64,000 nucleotides of DNA from Gordonia humi (GTDB lineage: Bacteria > Actinomycetota > Actinomycetes > Mycobacteriales > Mycobacteriaceae): NCBI RefSeq assembly GCF_014197435.1, contig NZ_JACIFP010000001.1, positions 3,534,001-3,598,000 on the forward strand, given 5' to 3'. A model generated the notes under the pieces. The model was not told where the DNA came from. It saw only the letters and a list, made by a program, of their open reading frames with translations, and ran no database searches. Positions 44,636-62,566 of this stretch are shown one piece after another (position 1 is the first letter of the stretch; the number at the start of each line of letters is the position of its first letter). A program made the position numbers and the translations under genes.

Positions 44636-47626
44636 TCAGTTCTGAGTGCGGTCGATCGCGTGCGGCGTGGGCGACGACCAGTCGATGTCCTTGGCGGCCG
44701 ACGCCGTGTAGCGCCGGTATCGTCCCTCGGCATCGCGAAACCAGACCTTCGCACCCGGTCTGGGCAGACCGCGGGCGGCGAAGCCGCTGCTGATCGGGCG
44801 GAACGACTCCGACAGCGGGATCTCGTCGGTGACCCAGACGAGGTCGGGGCGCAGGTCCGACGGCATCTCACCGAGTGCGACTCGCAGCGCGGTCGGCGTG
44901 ATCGACGTCGAGCCGGTCCGGAGACTGATCGCGGCGACGGCGACCTGGGTCCCCGGTTCCCCGACCCCGTAGACCGTGACCTGATCGATGAGCGCGACCT
45001 TCGACAACGCCTCCTGGATCGGGATCGGGTAGACGATGCCGCGCGGTGACCGGATGAGGTTCTGCGCCGAGCCGACGAACCAGAGGTCGCCGTCGGCATC
45101 GGCGCGGAACAGACTTCCGGTGATCTCCCACCGGTCATGAGTGCGGAACACGTCGCGCAACACCGGTCCGTTCGACTCGAATCGCTGAGCGGCGTGGGCC
45201 AGCAGCATCCCGACCTCGCCGGCACCTGCCTCATAGATGAAGCCGGTCTCGGCGTCGACCTTCAGCTGCTCGGTGTCGGCATCGTAAGCGGCGATTCGAA
45301 CAGCGTTGGTCTCCGGCAGCGCGCGTCCCATCGAGCCGACCTTGTCGCCGCCGATGTTCGCCAGGATCGTCGACCCGTCGGCTGTCGCGAAGAATTCGAG
45401 GACCCGGGCCTTCGGCATCGCCTCGACGATCTCCGACCACAGGCCGCTCGCGAGACCGGACCCCATGAACAGGCGGACGGTGCTCAGTTGGGCGGGGTCG
45501 AAGTCCTCGCTGCGGATGACGTCGGCGAGCATCGACCAGGTGTACGACACGACGGTCACGCCGTAATGGCGCACCTCGAACGAGAACGTCTCCGGGTCGA
45601 CGCCGTTCGACAACGCGATCCGCGAACGGCCTGCGACCGTCGCACCCAGCGTGGTCAGCAGACCGGACGCATGGTGCAGCGGCGGCAGACAGTAGACGGT
45701 GTCACGGTTGGTCAGTCCTGCGGCCGCGGCCGCACCGAACGCCGACATCGCGAACCGGTGGTTGGTGATCGACCACTTCGAGATGCGTCCCTGCGTCTTG
45801 GTGAACAGGATGAACGCGAGGTCGCCCGCCAGACCCGGGTCCCGCCGGTACCAGATCGGGACCCGCACCAGCTCCGGGTCGATCTTCTCCATGTCGACGA
45901 TCTTGTCCCCGTCGGCGCGGGCGATGGCGCGGGAGTCTCCGCTTCCGCCACCGAGTACGAGTACCCGGTCGCTGACCTCGGCGGCCTCGTCGAGATGCGT
46001 GGGGTCGGTGATGATCGCGTGCGTGTCCGACAGTTTGAGCATCTCCGGAAGGTCCTCGCCCGAGGCGAGGACGACGGCGACGGCTCCCAGCCGAGACAGC
46101 GCGGCGACGACGACGAGCGCCGACGGACGGGTGTCCATCAAGACGCCGATGTGCTCGCCCGGACGCGCACCGCACGAGATGAGGCCGGCGACCACATTGT
46201 CGATACGGGTGTTGACCTGCTCGTGCGTGAGCACCCGGTTCTCGAAGAGGAACAGTTCGTTGTGCGGGGTGCGGCGCTCGTTCTCGCTCATCAGCTTGGC
46301 GAGGGATATCCGAGTCGACGGCTGGATCTGGCCGAGGCGGAACAGCCGCGGCACGGTCCGCACCGATTCGTGGGCGACTGCGACCGTGGTGCGCTGGATC
46401 GAGGAGACCGCGTCGAATATCTCCCTGGAGACCGCGGTGCTCGCGCCGGCCACCTGGCCGACGCCGTAGCTCAACCGATTGGCCCAGCTGATCCCGGATC
46501 CGACGGTCGTCGAGGCGTCCATCGGAGCGACGGCGTCTGGACGGTCCCCGCGACCGTCGCGCCACAGGATCCACTCGGCCGACGTCGGCCACGACAGCCG
46601 ACCGGCCGTCGAACCCACGACCAGGCCGAAGTGTCCGGCGGGAACGGGAGTCTCGTACACGTCGGCGTCGGGTGCGGCGCGCTGGATGCCGCGGACCGCG
46701 ACCGGTTGGCCGATGTCGTCGGTCTCCCCGACGAAGGCGAGTATCGGGCAGGTGATGTCGCTCATCGACACGACGTCGCCGTCGATGACGAAGCCGCCGG
46801 AGACCATGCGGTTGTGCACCACGAACTGCCGCAGGAGCTCGGCCACCGCGGGTCCGGACCAGGCGACCCACCCCTCCTGTTCGATGAAGCGACGCTGGTC
46901 CTCCCGCGGCAGCAGCGCGTCACGGTCGTGCAGCTTGCGGAGGAAGTCGATCCGGCTCTTCGCGGTCTTGACCGGGTCCGCGAGCTGGAATCCGGTGCGC
47001 GCCAGCCAGCTCGGGATCCACAGATTGTTGAAGAATCGATCGCCGAGCAACTCGACTCCGGGAACGACGAGGTTCGCCGGGATGCCCAGCGGCATGGCCG
47101 CGGTGATGTCGACCGGGCTGCCGAACGTGACCAGACTGGCCACGCCTTCCGACCGTCGGTACGCGGCGGTCTGGTAGGCGAACATGCCGCCCTGCGAGTA
47201 TCCGCCGAGGTGCACATCGCGTCCGACCACGCGGCGGACCAGGTCGACCACCCGGCTGATCGCGACGACGTGGTCGGTGAGGGTGCGCTCCATACCGCCC
47301 TCTTCGTGATCGGGCGAGCCGAAGTCGACGACCCACGGGATGATCCCCCGCTCGTGCAGCACCGACACCGCGCCGTTGGCCTCGGTCACGTCGTAGACGT
47401 TGGCGGAGACCATCATCGGCGGAACGAGGATGATGTGCGACGCGTCGACGCCGGGGTCGTCCGGGAAGTACCGCCGCAGCCGGAACATCTTCTCGGTCTC
47501 GACCACCTTGTACGGCGCGGGCTCGGTTCCGGTCTCGAGGCCACCCATGCGGATGACCTCCAAACCGTTCTGAGCGGTCGCCACGACGCGCCCGACAGCG
47601 GTTCCGACCCTCGGCAGTCCGACCAC
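44636..47626 (-). CDS. bifunctional lipase / acyl-CoA synthetase-like protein, Rv1683-like
   Basis: A 996-residue fusion, the length of Mycobacterium tuberculosis Rv1683 (999). Residues about 30-360 are an alpha/beta hydrolase related to PHA synthase/lipase, with Ser144 in GGYSQGG, and Asp/His near GETDD and GHFG. Residues about 450-990 are ANL-superfamily. The P-loop FTKTQGRISK is degenerate (usual TSGTTGxPKG) and the A8 loop (about 865-890) lacks the usual Tyr/Arg pattern, so adenylation may be weak. GTG at 47626 has GAAGGGA. A palindrome at 47694-47709 may regulate it. Roles in triacylglycerol or fatty-acid turnover are from the family. Confidence 0.8.
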   Translation of the reverse strand: MVGLPRVGTAVGRVVATAQNGLEVIRMGGLETGTEPAPYKVVETEKMFRLRRYFPDDPGVDASHIILVPPMMVSANVYDVTEANGAVSVLHERGIIPWVVDFGSPDHEEGGMERTLTDHVVAISRVVDLVRRVVGRDVHLGGYSQGGMFAYQTAAYRRSEGVASLVTFGSPVDITAAMPLGIPANLVVPGVELLGDRFFNNLWIPSWLARTGFQLADPVKTAKSRIDFLRKLHDRDALLPREDQRRFIEQEGWVAWSGPAVAELLRQFVVHNRMVSGGFVIDGDVVSMSDITCPILAFVGETDDIGQPVAVRGIQRAAPDADVYETPVPAGHFGLVVGSTAGRLSWPTSAEWILWRDGRGDRPDAVAPMDASTTVGSGISWANRLSYGVGQVAGASTAVSREIFDAVSSIQRTTVAVAHESVRTVPRLFRLGQIQPSTRISLAKLMSENERRTPHNELFLFENRVLTHEQVNTRIDNVVAGLISCGARPGEHIGVLMDTRPSALVVVAALSRLGAVAVVLASGEDLPEMLKLSDTHAIITDPTHLDEAAEVSDRVLVLGGGSGDSRAIARADGDKIVDMEKIDPELVRVPIWYRRDPGLAGDLAFILFTKTQGRISKWSITNHRFAMSAFGAAAAAGLTNRDTVYCLPPLHHASGLLTTLGATVAGRSRIALSNGVDPETFSFEVRHYGVTVVSYTWSMLADVIRSEDFDPAQLSTVRLFMGSGLASGLWSEIVEAMPKARVLEFFATADGSTILANIGGDKVGSMGRALPETNAVRIAAYDADTEQLKVDAETGFIYEAGAGEVGMLLAHAAQRFESNGPVLRDVFRTHDRWEITGSLFRADADGDLWFVGSAQNLIRSPRGIVYPIPIQEALSKVALIDQVTVYGVGEPGTQVAVAAISLRTGSTSITPTALRVALGEMPSDLRPDLVWVTDEIPLSESFRPISSGFAARGLPRPGAKVWFRDAEGRYRRYTASAAKDIDWSSPTPHAIDRTQN

Positions 47627-47693
47627 AGCAGTCCCTTCGTCCCGTCCGCGGCAATCGTCACCGTCTGAACGGGTCCGCGTCGCGAATCACCTT

Positions 47694-47709
47694 ACCTGTA
47701 TCGACAGGT
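47694..47709. promoter_or_regulatory. candidate operator, ACCTGT-4-ACAGGT
   Basis: A perfect inverted repeat ACCTGT (47694-47699) and ACAGGT (47704-47709) with a 4-base centre lies about 70 bp upstream of the Rv1683-like start. It overlaps the likely promoter (TAAGGT on the minus strand). The regulator is unknown; lipid-responsive TetR proteins use such sites. Confidence 0.45.
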
Positions 47710-47743
47710 CCCAGACATCGTTGTCGCCGCTACGGGATGCACG

Positions 47744-51889
<4,146 letters not shown>

Positions 51890-51893
<4 letters not shown>

Positions 51894-52785
51894 ACCCGCT
51901 CCCCTTCCGTTTCGTCGGCCTGCACCGTGGTGCCCGCGGTGGACGCGGTCAGCAGGGCGGCCAGGACTGCGTGCGGCTCACGGCCGTCGATCACATGCGC
52001 GGCGCCGACGCCGCCTCGGACGGCGTGCAGGCACGCCTCCATCTTCGGAACCATGCCGGCGTCGAGGCTCGGCAGCAGTTCGGCGACTTCGCTCGCGGTG
52101 ATCGTCGACACGAGTGATCCGCGGTCGGGCCAGTCCGTGTACAGGCCCTCCACGTCGGTCAGCATCACGAGGTGCTCGGCGGCGAGGGCGTTCGCGACGG
52201 CACCCGCCGCGGTGTCGGCGTTGATGTTGTGCACGACGCCGTCGACGTCGGGAGCGATCGTGGAGATCACCGGGATGCGGCCGGCGGCGATGAGATCGTC
52301 GACGGCCGAGGTGTTGACGGTGCTGATGTCACCGACGAGTCCGATGTCGGTGGGCTCGCCGTCGACCATGACGCTGCGCCGAGCCGCGGTGAACAGGTGC
52401 GCGTCCTCACCGGTGATGCCGACCGCGTACGGCCCGTGTCGATTGATCAGGCCGACGAGTTCCCGGCCGACCTGGCCGAACAGGACCATGCGCGCCACAT
52501 CCATCACCTCGGGGGTGGTGACGCGGAAGCCGCCGCGGAACTCGCCCTGGAGGCCGAGTCGTTTCAGCATGGCCGATATCTGCGGGCCGCCGCCGTGCAC
52601 CACGACGGGGAAGATCCCGCACGCGCGCAGCAGCACCATGTCGGCGGCGAACGCCCTCTTGAGCTCGTCGTCGACCATCGCGTTGCCGCCGTACTTGATC
52701 ACGACCCGGGTGCCGTGCAGCGCCTGCAGAGCGGGCAGCGATTCGGCGATGACCGACGCCTTCTCCAGCGGAGTCTGTGCATCGC

Positions 52786-52789
<4 letters not shown>
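51890..52789 (-). CDS. argB: acetylglutamate kinase
   Basis: A 299-residue amino-acid kinase. [12 protein letters not shown] (about 29-40) binds the phosphate, [10 protein letters not shown] (about 62-71) the acetylglutamate, and the C-terminal [42 protein letters not shown] (about 175-216) binds nucleotide. It is usually feedback-inhibited by arginine. ATG at 52789 overlaps the argJ stop by 4 bp. Confidence 0.96.
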
Positions 52790-55108
<2,319 letters not shown>

Positions 55109-55120
<12 letters not shown>

Positions 55121-56401
55121 GGGTGGGCGATTCAACCGGCCGTGCGTACACGTCCGCGGCGTCTCCTCACGCACCTCGTCGGACACGGCGCGCGGACCGT
55201 CGCTTGCGGCGTCGAGACCATGTCGCGCCCTGCGAACGACTACCCGGCTACGGACCGACCCCCCCCCCGGTCGCAGCGTGATCACGGTGATCTCCGGCGG
55301 AGCCAGAACGCGGACCGGCGGGCCCCACGCGCCGGTCCCGCGCGTGACGTACACGGGGACGCCGTCGACGTCGCCCCATCCCGCGGTGACCGGCTGCTGT
55401 AGACCGACGAGGTAGGTCAGCGGCCAGATCTGGCCGTCGTGCGTGTGACCGGAGAGCTGCAGGTCGGCACCGAACGCCGCGGCGTCCTCTGCTTGGATCG
55501 GCTGATGCGCCAGGAGGATCACCGGGTGCGACCGATCCCGTCCGCCGAGCGCGGCGGCGTAGTCGGGCTCGTGCGGGGCGGGAGCCGTCGCGTCGTAGAC
55601 GCCTGCGAGGTCGACGACACCGTCGCCGCGACGCAGCTCCACCCGCTGATTGCGCAATGTCTGCACGCCGAGCGTCTCCCAGTAGTCGAGCCAGGCGCCG
55701 CCGTCGTCGACGTAGTACTCGTGATTGCCGCTGATGCCGAACACGCCGAGTGGGGCGCGCAGGTCTCGAAGCGGCTCGAGATCCCTGCCGACCTTCGCGA
55801 CGGTACCGTCTGTGAGATCGCCGCCGAGCACGATGAGGTCCGGTCTCTGGGCCATCACCTCGTCGACCACCTTCCGGACGAACCCCTCACCGCGGGCGGG
55901 ACCGACGTGGACGTCGGTGACCAGGGCGATCCGAACGCCGTCGAACGAGGGCGGCAGGTCCACGATCCGCGCATCGGTCTCGACGATGCGCGGGGTGGCC
56001 GCCTCGTACACGCCGTACCCGGTGGCCGCGAACGAGACGACGACCACCACCGCGGTGAGCGACGCCGTCACACGCTGCGCCAGACCGCCGCCCGAACGTC
56101 CGCGCAGTCGTCGGACGAGCCGGACCAGGAGCGACACCAGGCCGATCAGGACAGTGCCGATGATCAGGTACAGGATCACCGCCGCCCAGGTGTAGCCGAC
56201 GAACCCGATCGGCCTCGCCCAGCCGGGCGCGAAGACGTCGCCGGTCCCGGATGCGACGACCGTCGCCGCGCCGAGGAGCACCAGGGCGACGTCGGCGGCG
56301 ACCGCCCACCCGCCGCGGACACCGGGCGCGCGCACCAGCCTGCGGTGCAGGTAGAACGTGACGAGTGCGGCGACGACCGCGAAGATCAGGACGCGGATCA
56401 C
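55109..56401 (-). CDS. membrane-anchored metallophosphoesterase, slip-prone 3' end
   Basis: Encodes 430 residues with several TM helices at about 3-20, 35-52, 64-95 and 105-130. A calcineurin-like phosphoesterase domain follows: DVHVGP, GGDLTDG, GNHEYY, AHQPI and GHTHDGQIWP place all metal ligands. The domain should end near PPEITVITLRPGGG. The next bases are a run of ten G (10 C at 55259-55268), followed by a 43-residue tail unlike anything typical. One base more or less in the run gives a stop within about ten codons. GTG at 56401 overlaps the pheT stop by 4 bp. Substrate unknown; YkuE-like family members act on the envelope. Confidence 0.75.
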
Positions 56402-58878
56402 CGCAGTCGCGCACCCACCGCGCCGGCGGCCCGCTCGACGGCCGCGAGCTTGGCCGCGCTCGCGTCGTCCTCGGTCAGCGTGCGGTCGCTCGCACGGAAC
56501 GTCAGGGCGAAGGTCAGCGACTTGTTCCCGGCACCGACCTGCTCGCCGGCGAACACGTCGAACAACGAGATCGACTCGAGCAGTTCCCCGGCGCCCTCGA
56601 CGAGCGCGTCCTGCACGTCCTGCGCCGCGACGGTGTCGGCGACCACGACGTTGACGTCCTGCAGCACGGCCGGGAACGGCGACACCGTCGGCGACGGCAG
56701 GTTCTCGGTGAGCGGCAGCGCGTCGACGTCGATCTCGACGGCGCAGAGGCGAGCCGGCAATCCGGCCCGCTCGAGAACCGCCGGGTGCAGCTCGCCCGCG
56801 TGGCCGACGGTCACACCGTCCACCTCGAGTCGAGCGCAGCGGCCCGGATGCCACGGCGCCGTGTCGTCGGCGACCAGCGTCACCTCGACACCGGAGGCTG
56901 CGCCGATCGCTCGAGCGGCTTCGAACACGTCGTAAGCGTCGGCGGCGCGCCCCGGCCCCCACGGACCCGCCGGATCACGCAGGCCGGTCACCACGGCGGC
57001 CGCGTGCAACGGCTGCCGCGGCAACGACGCGTCGAGCGCGTCGAGCTCCTCCTGCGTCGGTCGCTCGGTCACGTCGAGCGCGTCGACGACGGGCCCCTGG
57101 TCGCCGCCGAGGACCACCTGGCCCACGGCGTAGAGAGCGAGGTCGCGACGCCCGCGTGCGATGTTCCGCGACGTCATCTCGAGCAGGCCCGGAAGCAGTG
57201 TGGTGTTCAGTTCCGGCCGATCGGATTCGAGCGGGTTCAACACCGACACCGTGCTGCGACGCGGATCGTCGTCGGCCAGACCCCACGTGTCGAAGACGCC
57301 CGCAGGCATGAACGGGTACGGCAGGACCTCGACGAAGCCGTCCGCGGCGAGCGTGACACCGATCGCGCGACGACGACGCTGCACCGCGGTCAACCCGCGA
57401 CCGCCCGGCGCACGCGGCACCACCGCGGGGATGTCCTCCAACCCTTCCAGGCGCAGAACCTCTTCGACGAGGTCGGCGCGCTGGCGCAGGTCCGGGCGCC
57501 ACGAGGGCGGCGTCACAGACAACATCTCGCCGGAGTCGTCGACGATGCAGCCCACCTCGCGCAGTCGCGCGGCCGTGGTGCCGTCCGGATACACGACGCC
57601 CGCGGTCGCGTCCGGCTGGTCGGCCGCGATCTCGATCGCGGCGACGGGGGCCGTCTCCGCACGCGCGTCAGCCAGGTCACCGGCCACGCGTCCGCCGGTC
57701 AGGGCGACGATCAGCGACGCGGCGCGGTCGGAGGCGACCGGAGTCAGTTCGGGGTCGACGAGGCGCTCGAAACGCTTCTGCGCCTCCGAGCTCAGCTTGT
57801 GCCGCTTGCCGGTGCGGAACACCCGGACCTGATCGAAGTTGGCCGACTCCAACAGGACGTTCGCCGTCTCGTCGCTCACCTCGGTCGACGCTCCGCCCAT
57901 GACGCCGGCCAGGGCGATCGGTCCGGACTCGTCGGCGATCACCACGTCTTCGGGATCGAGGGTGCGCGTGACGCCGTCGAGCGTCACCAGGATCTCCCCC
58001 GCGCGCGCCGACCGAACGGTGATCGTGCCGGTGACCTTGTCGGCGTCGAACGCGTGCAACGGCTGACCGAGTTCGATCATCACGTAGTTGGTGACGTCGA
58101 CGATCGCGGAGATGGGGCGGATGCCCGCCACCATGAGTCGTTTGACCATCCACCACGGCGTCGGCGCCATCGGGTCGACCCCGGTGATCACACGCGCGGT
58201 GTACCGGGTGGCGGCGCTGTCGGCGTCGATCGACACCGGCCACGGTGCGCTGTCGACCGTCGCGGCGAGCGGCTCGCCGCGCAGTCCCGGATCGACATAC
58301 GGCACGGCGAACGCGCTCGCCAGTTCACGGCCGAGACCGCGCATCGAGAAGGCGTATCCGCGGTCCGGAGTCACGTTGACGTCGATCGCGGTGTCGTCCA
58401 GGCCGAGCGCCTCGCGTGCGTCGGCGCCCGGCTCAGCGGTACCCGGTGCGAGCACCAGGATGCCGGAGTGGTCGCCCCCGACACCGAGTTCGGAGACCGA
58501 GCAGATCATGCCGTCGGACGTCTTGCCGTACGTCTTGCGCGTGGCGATCTCGAACGGTCCGGGCAGCACGGTGCCCGGCAGTGCGACGACCACGAGATCG
58601 CCCACCGCGAAGTTCCGGGCTCCGCACACGATGTCGCGCGGAGCGTCCTCGCCGACCTCCACCTGGCAGAACCGGATCGGCTTCTTGAACTCGGTGAGCT
58701 CCTCGATCGCCGCGACGCGCCCGACGACGAGCGGTCCGGTGATCTCCGGGAACGGCTCGACGTCTTCGATCTCGAATCCGACGCGGACGAAGCCCGCGTC
58801 GATGTCGTCGGTGGACGCGGACCAGTCGGGGGCGCCTGCGCGCAGGACTTCGGTCAACCAGGACTGTGGGAGACGCAC
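56398..58878 (-). CDS. pheT: phenylalanyl-tRNA synthetase beta subunit
   Basis: An 826-residue subunit. A tRNA-binding EMAP-like domain is at about 40-150, the B3/B4 editing domains follow (about 215-370), then B5, and a C-terminal FDX-ACB domain (from about 735, SPFPAVLQDVNVVV) binds the anticodon. It pairs with PheS as an alpha2beta2 enzyme. It starts with GTG at 58878, 44 bp after pheS. Translation of the downstream phosphoesterase is coupled to it. Confidence 0.95.
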   Translation of the reverse strand: MRLPQSWLTEVLRAGAPDWSASTDDIDAGFVRVGFEIEDVEPFPEITGPLVVGRVAAIEELTEFKKPIRFCQVEVGEDAPRDIVCGARNFAVGDLVVVALPGTVLPGPFEIATRKTYGKTSDGMICSVSELGVGGDHSGILVLAPGTAEPGADAREALGLDDTAIDVNVTPDRGYAFSMRGLGRELASAFAVPYVDPGLRGEPLAATVDSAPWPVSIDADSAATRYTARVITGVDPMAPTPWWMVKRLMVAGIRPISAIVDVTNYVMIELGQPLHAFDADKVTGTITVRSARAGEILVTLDGVTRTLDPEDVVIADESGPIALAGVMGGASTEVSDETANVLLESANFDQVRVFRTGKRHKLSSEAQKRFERLVDPELTPVASDRAASLIVALTGGRVAGDLADARAETAPVAAIEIAADQPDATAGVVYPDGTTAARLREVGCIVDDSGEMLSVTPPSWRPDLRQRADLVEEVLRLEGLEDIPAVVPRAPGGRGLTAVQRRRRAIGVTLAADGFVEVLPYPFMPAGVFDTWGLADDDPRRSTVSVLNPLESDRPELNTTLLPGLLEMTSRNIARGRRDLALYAVGQVVLGGDQGPVVDALDVTERPTQEELDALDASLPRQPLHAAAVVTGLRDPAGPWGPGRAADAYDVFEAARAIGAASGVEVTLVADDTAPWHPGRCARLEVDGVTVGHAGELHPAVLERAGLPARLCAVEIDVDALPLTENLPSPTVSPFPAVLQDVNVVVADTVAAQDVQDALVEGAGELLESISLFDVFAGEQVGAGNKSLTFALTFRASDRTLTEDDASAAKLAAVERAAGAVGARLR

Positions 58879-58922
58879 GGGTAACCAGCTTCTTTCGTGT
58901 GGTCGTGTCGGTCAGGCGGATG

Positions 58923-60225
<1,303 letters not shown>

Positions 60226-62562
60226 ATGTCTGCCCAGCCCGGATCGGTCATCGCCGGATACCGAGTGGTCTCACTACTCGGCTCCGGCGGCATGGGCGAC
60301 GTCTACGTCGTCGAGAACACGCAGCTTCAACGCAACGAGGCGATGAAGGTGATCTCGGTGGCCGGAGCCTCGAACCCGGACTTCCAGCAGCGCTTCGCCA
60401 ACGAAGCACGCACCGCGGCGTCGCTCGACCATCCGAGCATCATCACCGTCCACGGGTACGGCGTCGCCGACCAGGACGGCGGTCTGCCCTGGTTCACCAT
60501 GAGCTACCTCGACGGGCCCGACATGGCCTCCACCCGACTCACGCCCGTCGAGACCGTCCAGGCCGTCTCGCAGGTGGCCGAGGGACTCGACTACGCCCAC
60601 CACCGTGGCATCGTCCACCGCGACATCAAACCCGCCAACATCGTCATCACCCGCGACAACGACGGCGCTCTGGCCCGCGCCGTGATCCTCGACTTCGGCA
60701 TCGCGAAACTCGCCGACTCTCCGCAACTCACCGCCATGAACTCCGTCGTCGGGACCATGGCGTACACCGCACCCGAGATCATCTCCGGACAGTCGGCCAC
60801 CGGACGATCCGATCAGTACTCACTCGCCTGCGCCACGTATCAGGTCCTGACCGGTCACGCACCGTTCGAAGCGGACACCGCGACGGCGCTGATGATGGCC
60901 CACGTCCAGAAGCCGCCGCCTCCCCTCGGACAGGCACGGCCGGACCTGGCGCCTCTGGGACCGGTCCTGGCGCGTGCGATGGCCAAGGATCCCGCCGCGC
61001 GCTACCCCGACTGCCGCGCCTTCGCCGCCGAGCTCAGACGAGCGTTCGCCCAGACCGCGGCCGGAACCTCGACCACCGTCGCACCGACGCCCGCCCCGCC
61101 GCAGCACTTCACGCCTGCACCGGGGCCCGCGCCGTCGAACCCGGGCTTCACACCCGTGCCCGTCGCACAGCAGTATCCCCCGCAGACGCCGGCACCGATG
61201 TCCGGACCGGGCGGCACACCGTATCCGGGGGTCGTGTCGCAACCCGCATACGCGTCCAATCCGCAGCAGCCGGGATTCGGCCCCGGCGGCCCGGGCGTGC
61301 CGCCGAGCGGACCGTGGGCGCCGGGCGGCGTGCCCGGGCCGCCGCCGCGCCGATCCAGGCGAGGGCTGTTCATCGCCCTGGCGATCGCCGCGGTCGCGGT
61401 CATCGCCGTCGGCGGCACCGCGCCGCTGTGGTGGCCGTCCTCGTCCGACGAGGCGCCGGCGAAGTCGTATTACCAGACGATCGCGATGTCGTTCGGCTCC
61501 GTCTGCTCGGTCCACGACGACGACCTGTACTGCTGGGGCGACAATTCGAGCGGTCAGCTCGGCGACGGGACCACCACGTCGCGGAATGCTCCGACGAAGG
61601 TCGGTGCGCTCACCGGTGTGACCGCGGTCGCGCTGGGCACCTACAAGACCGAGGGCGACGACTACGTGACCACGACCTGTGCGGCCGTCGACGGCTCGGC
61701 GTATTGCTGGGGTGCGAACCACTACGGTCAGATCGGCGACGGCTCCACCGACGACAAGACGGCGCCGGTGAAGGTCGGCGACCTCGAGGGAGTCACCGCG
61801 GTGGCCGTGAGCATGGGTTCGTCGTGTGCGATCGCCGACGCCGAACTGTACTGCTGGGGCAACGGCGAGTTCGGCCAGTTGGGCACCGGGGACACCTCCG
61901 AACGTGTGACCCGCCCCGCCAAGATCCCCGGGCTGCACGACGTGACCCAGGTGTCGGCCGCCAACGGCACCGTGTGCGCCGTCGCCGACAAGGACGTCTA
62001 CTGCTGGGGCGACAACCGCGACGGCCAGATCGGCGACGGCAGCACAGCGGTGCGCAACACCCCCGTCAAGGTGAACGGTCTGGGCGAGGTCACCTCGCTC
62101 GCCGTCGGCGCCTCGTCGTACACCGACAGTGACGACAAGCTGACCCTGAACTACTACACATGCGCGGTGTCCGACGGCGACACCTACTGCTGGGGCAGCC
62201 AGCCGTCGGGTTCGGAGACGGTCCAGACCCCGCGCCAGGTGTCCGGTCTCTCCGACGTCAAACAGGTCGCGGTCGACGTCGCGACCTTCTGTGCGGTCGA
62301 CGGCGACGACAAGGTCCAGTGCTGGGGCAACAACAAGTTCGGCCAGGTCGGGAACGGTTCCTCGGATGAGAACACAGCGGTCGGTTCGCCGACCACGGTC
62401 GCGGCGCTCAGCGACGTCCGGTACGTCGCCACCGGCACCAGTCTCACCTGTGCTCGGACGGGCGACGACGTCTACTGCTGGGGTCTGAACTCCTCGGGAC
62501 AGCTGGGAAGCCCGCAGGCTCCCAGCGACAAGAGCACCGCACCGGTCAAGGTCGCCTTCTGA
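60226..62562 (+). CDS. receptor Ser/Thr protein kinase with extracellular RCC1-like propeller
   Basis: A 778-residue membrane kinase. The kinase domain (about 8-275) has Gly-loop LGSGGMGDVY, Lys41, catalytic Asp133 in HRDIKPANIV, Asp156 in DFG and an APE-like motif. A Pro/Gly/Ala-rich linker (about 285-375) leads to one TM helix (about 380-402). The extracellular part (about 415-778) holds seven RCC1-type repeats, each with a CAV...YCWG pattern, i.e. paired cysteines at the blade edge. PknB-like kinases usually carry PASTA; an RCC1 sensor is unusual. ATG at 60226 has GAGAGGA at 60212-60218. The ligand and substrates are unknown. It is convergent with the methyltransferase (4 bp apart). Confidence 0.9.
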   Translation: MSAQPGSVIAGYRVVSLLGSGGMGDVYVVENTQLQRNEAMKVISVAGASNPDFQQRFANEARTAASLDHPSIITVHGYGVADQDGGLPWFTMSYLDGPDMASTRLTPVETVQAVSQVAEGLDYAHHRGIVHRDIKPANIVITRDNDGALARAVILDFGIAKLADSPQLTAMNSVVGTMAYTAPEIISGQSATGRSDQYSLACATYQVLTGHAPFEADTATALMMAHVQKPPPPLGQARPDLAPLGPVLARAMAKDPAARYPDCRAFAAELRRAFAQTAAGTSTTVAPTPAPPQHFTPAPGPAPSNPGFTPVPVAQQYPPQTPAPMSGPGGTPYPGVVSQPAYASNPQQPGFGPGGPGVPPSGPWAPGGVPGPPPRRSRRGLFIALAIAAVAVIAVGGTAPLWWPSSSDEAPAKSYYQTIAMSFGSVCSVHDDDLYCWGDNSSGQLGDGTTTSRNAPTKVGALTGVTAVALGTYKTEGDDYVTTTCAAVDGSAYCWGANHYGQIGDGSTDDKTAPVKVGDLEGVTAVAVSMGSSCAIADAELYCWGNGEFGQLGTGDTSERVTRPAKIPGLHDVTQVSAANGTVCAVADKDVYCWGDNRDGQIGDGSTAVRNTPVKVNGLGEVTSLAVGASSYTDSDDKLTLNYYTCAVSDGDTYCWGSQPSGSETVQTPRQVSGLSDVKQVAVDVATFCAVDGDDKVQCWGNNKFGQVGNGSSDENTAVGSPTTVAALSDVRYVATGTSLTCARTGDDVYCWGLNSSGQLGSPQAPSDKSTAPVKVAF

Positions 62563-62566
62563 GCCG

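Noticed and set aside
45137..47668. 843-codon plus-strand frame
   Set aside because: Antisense to the Rv1683-like gene; no recognisable motif.
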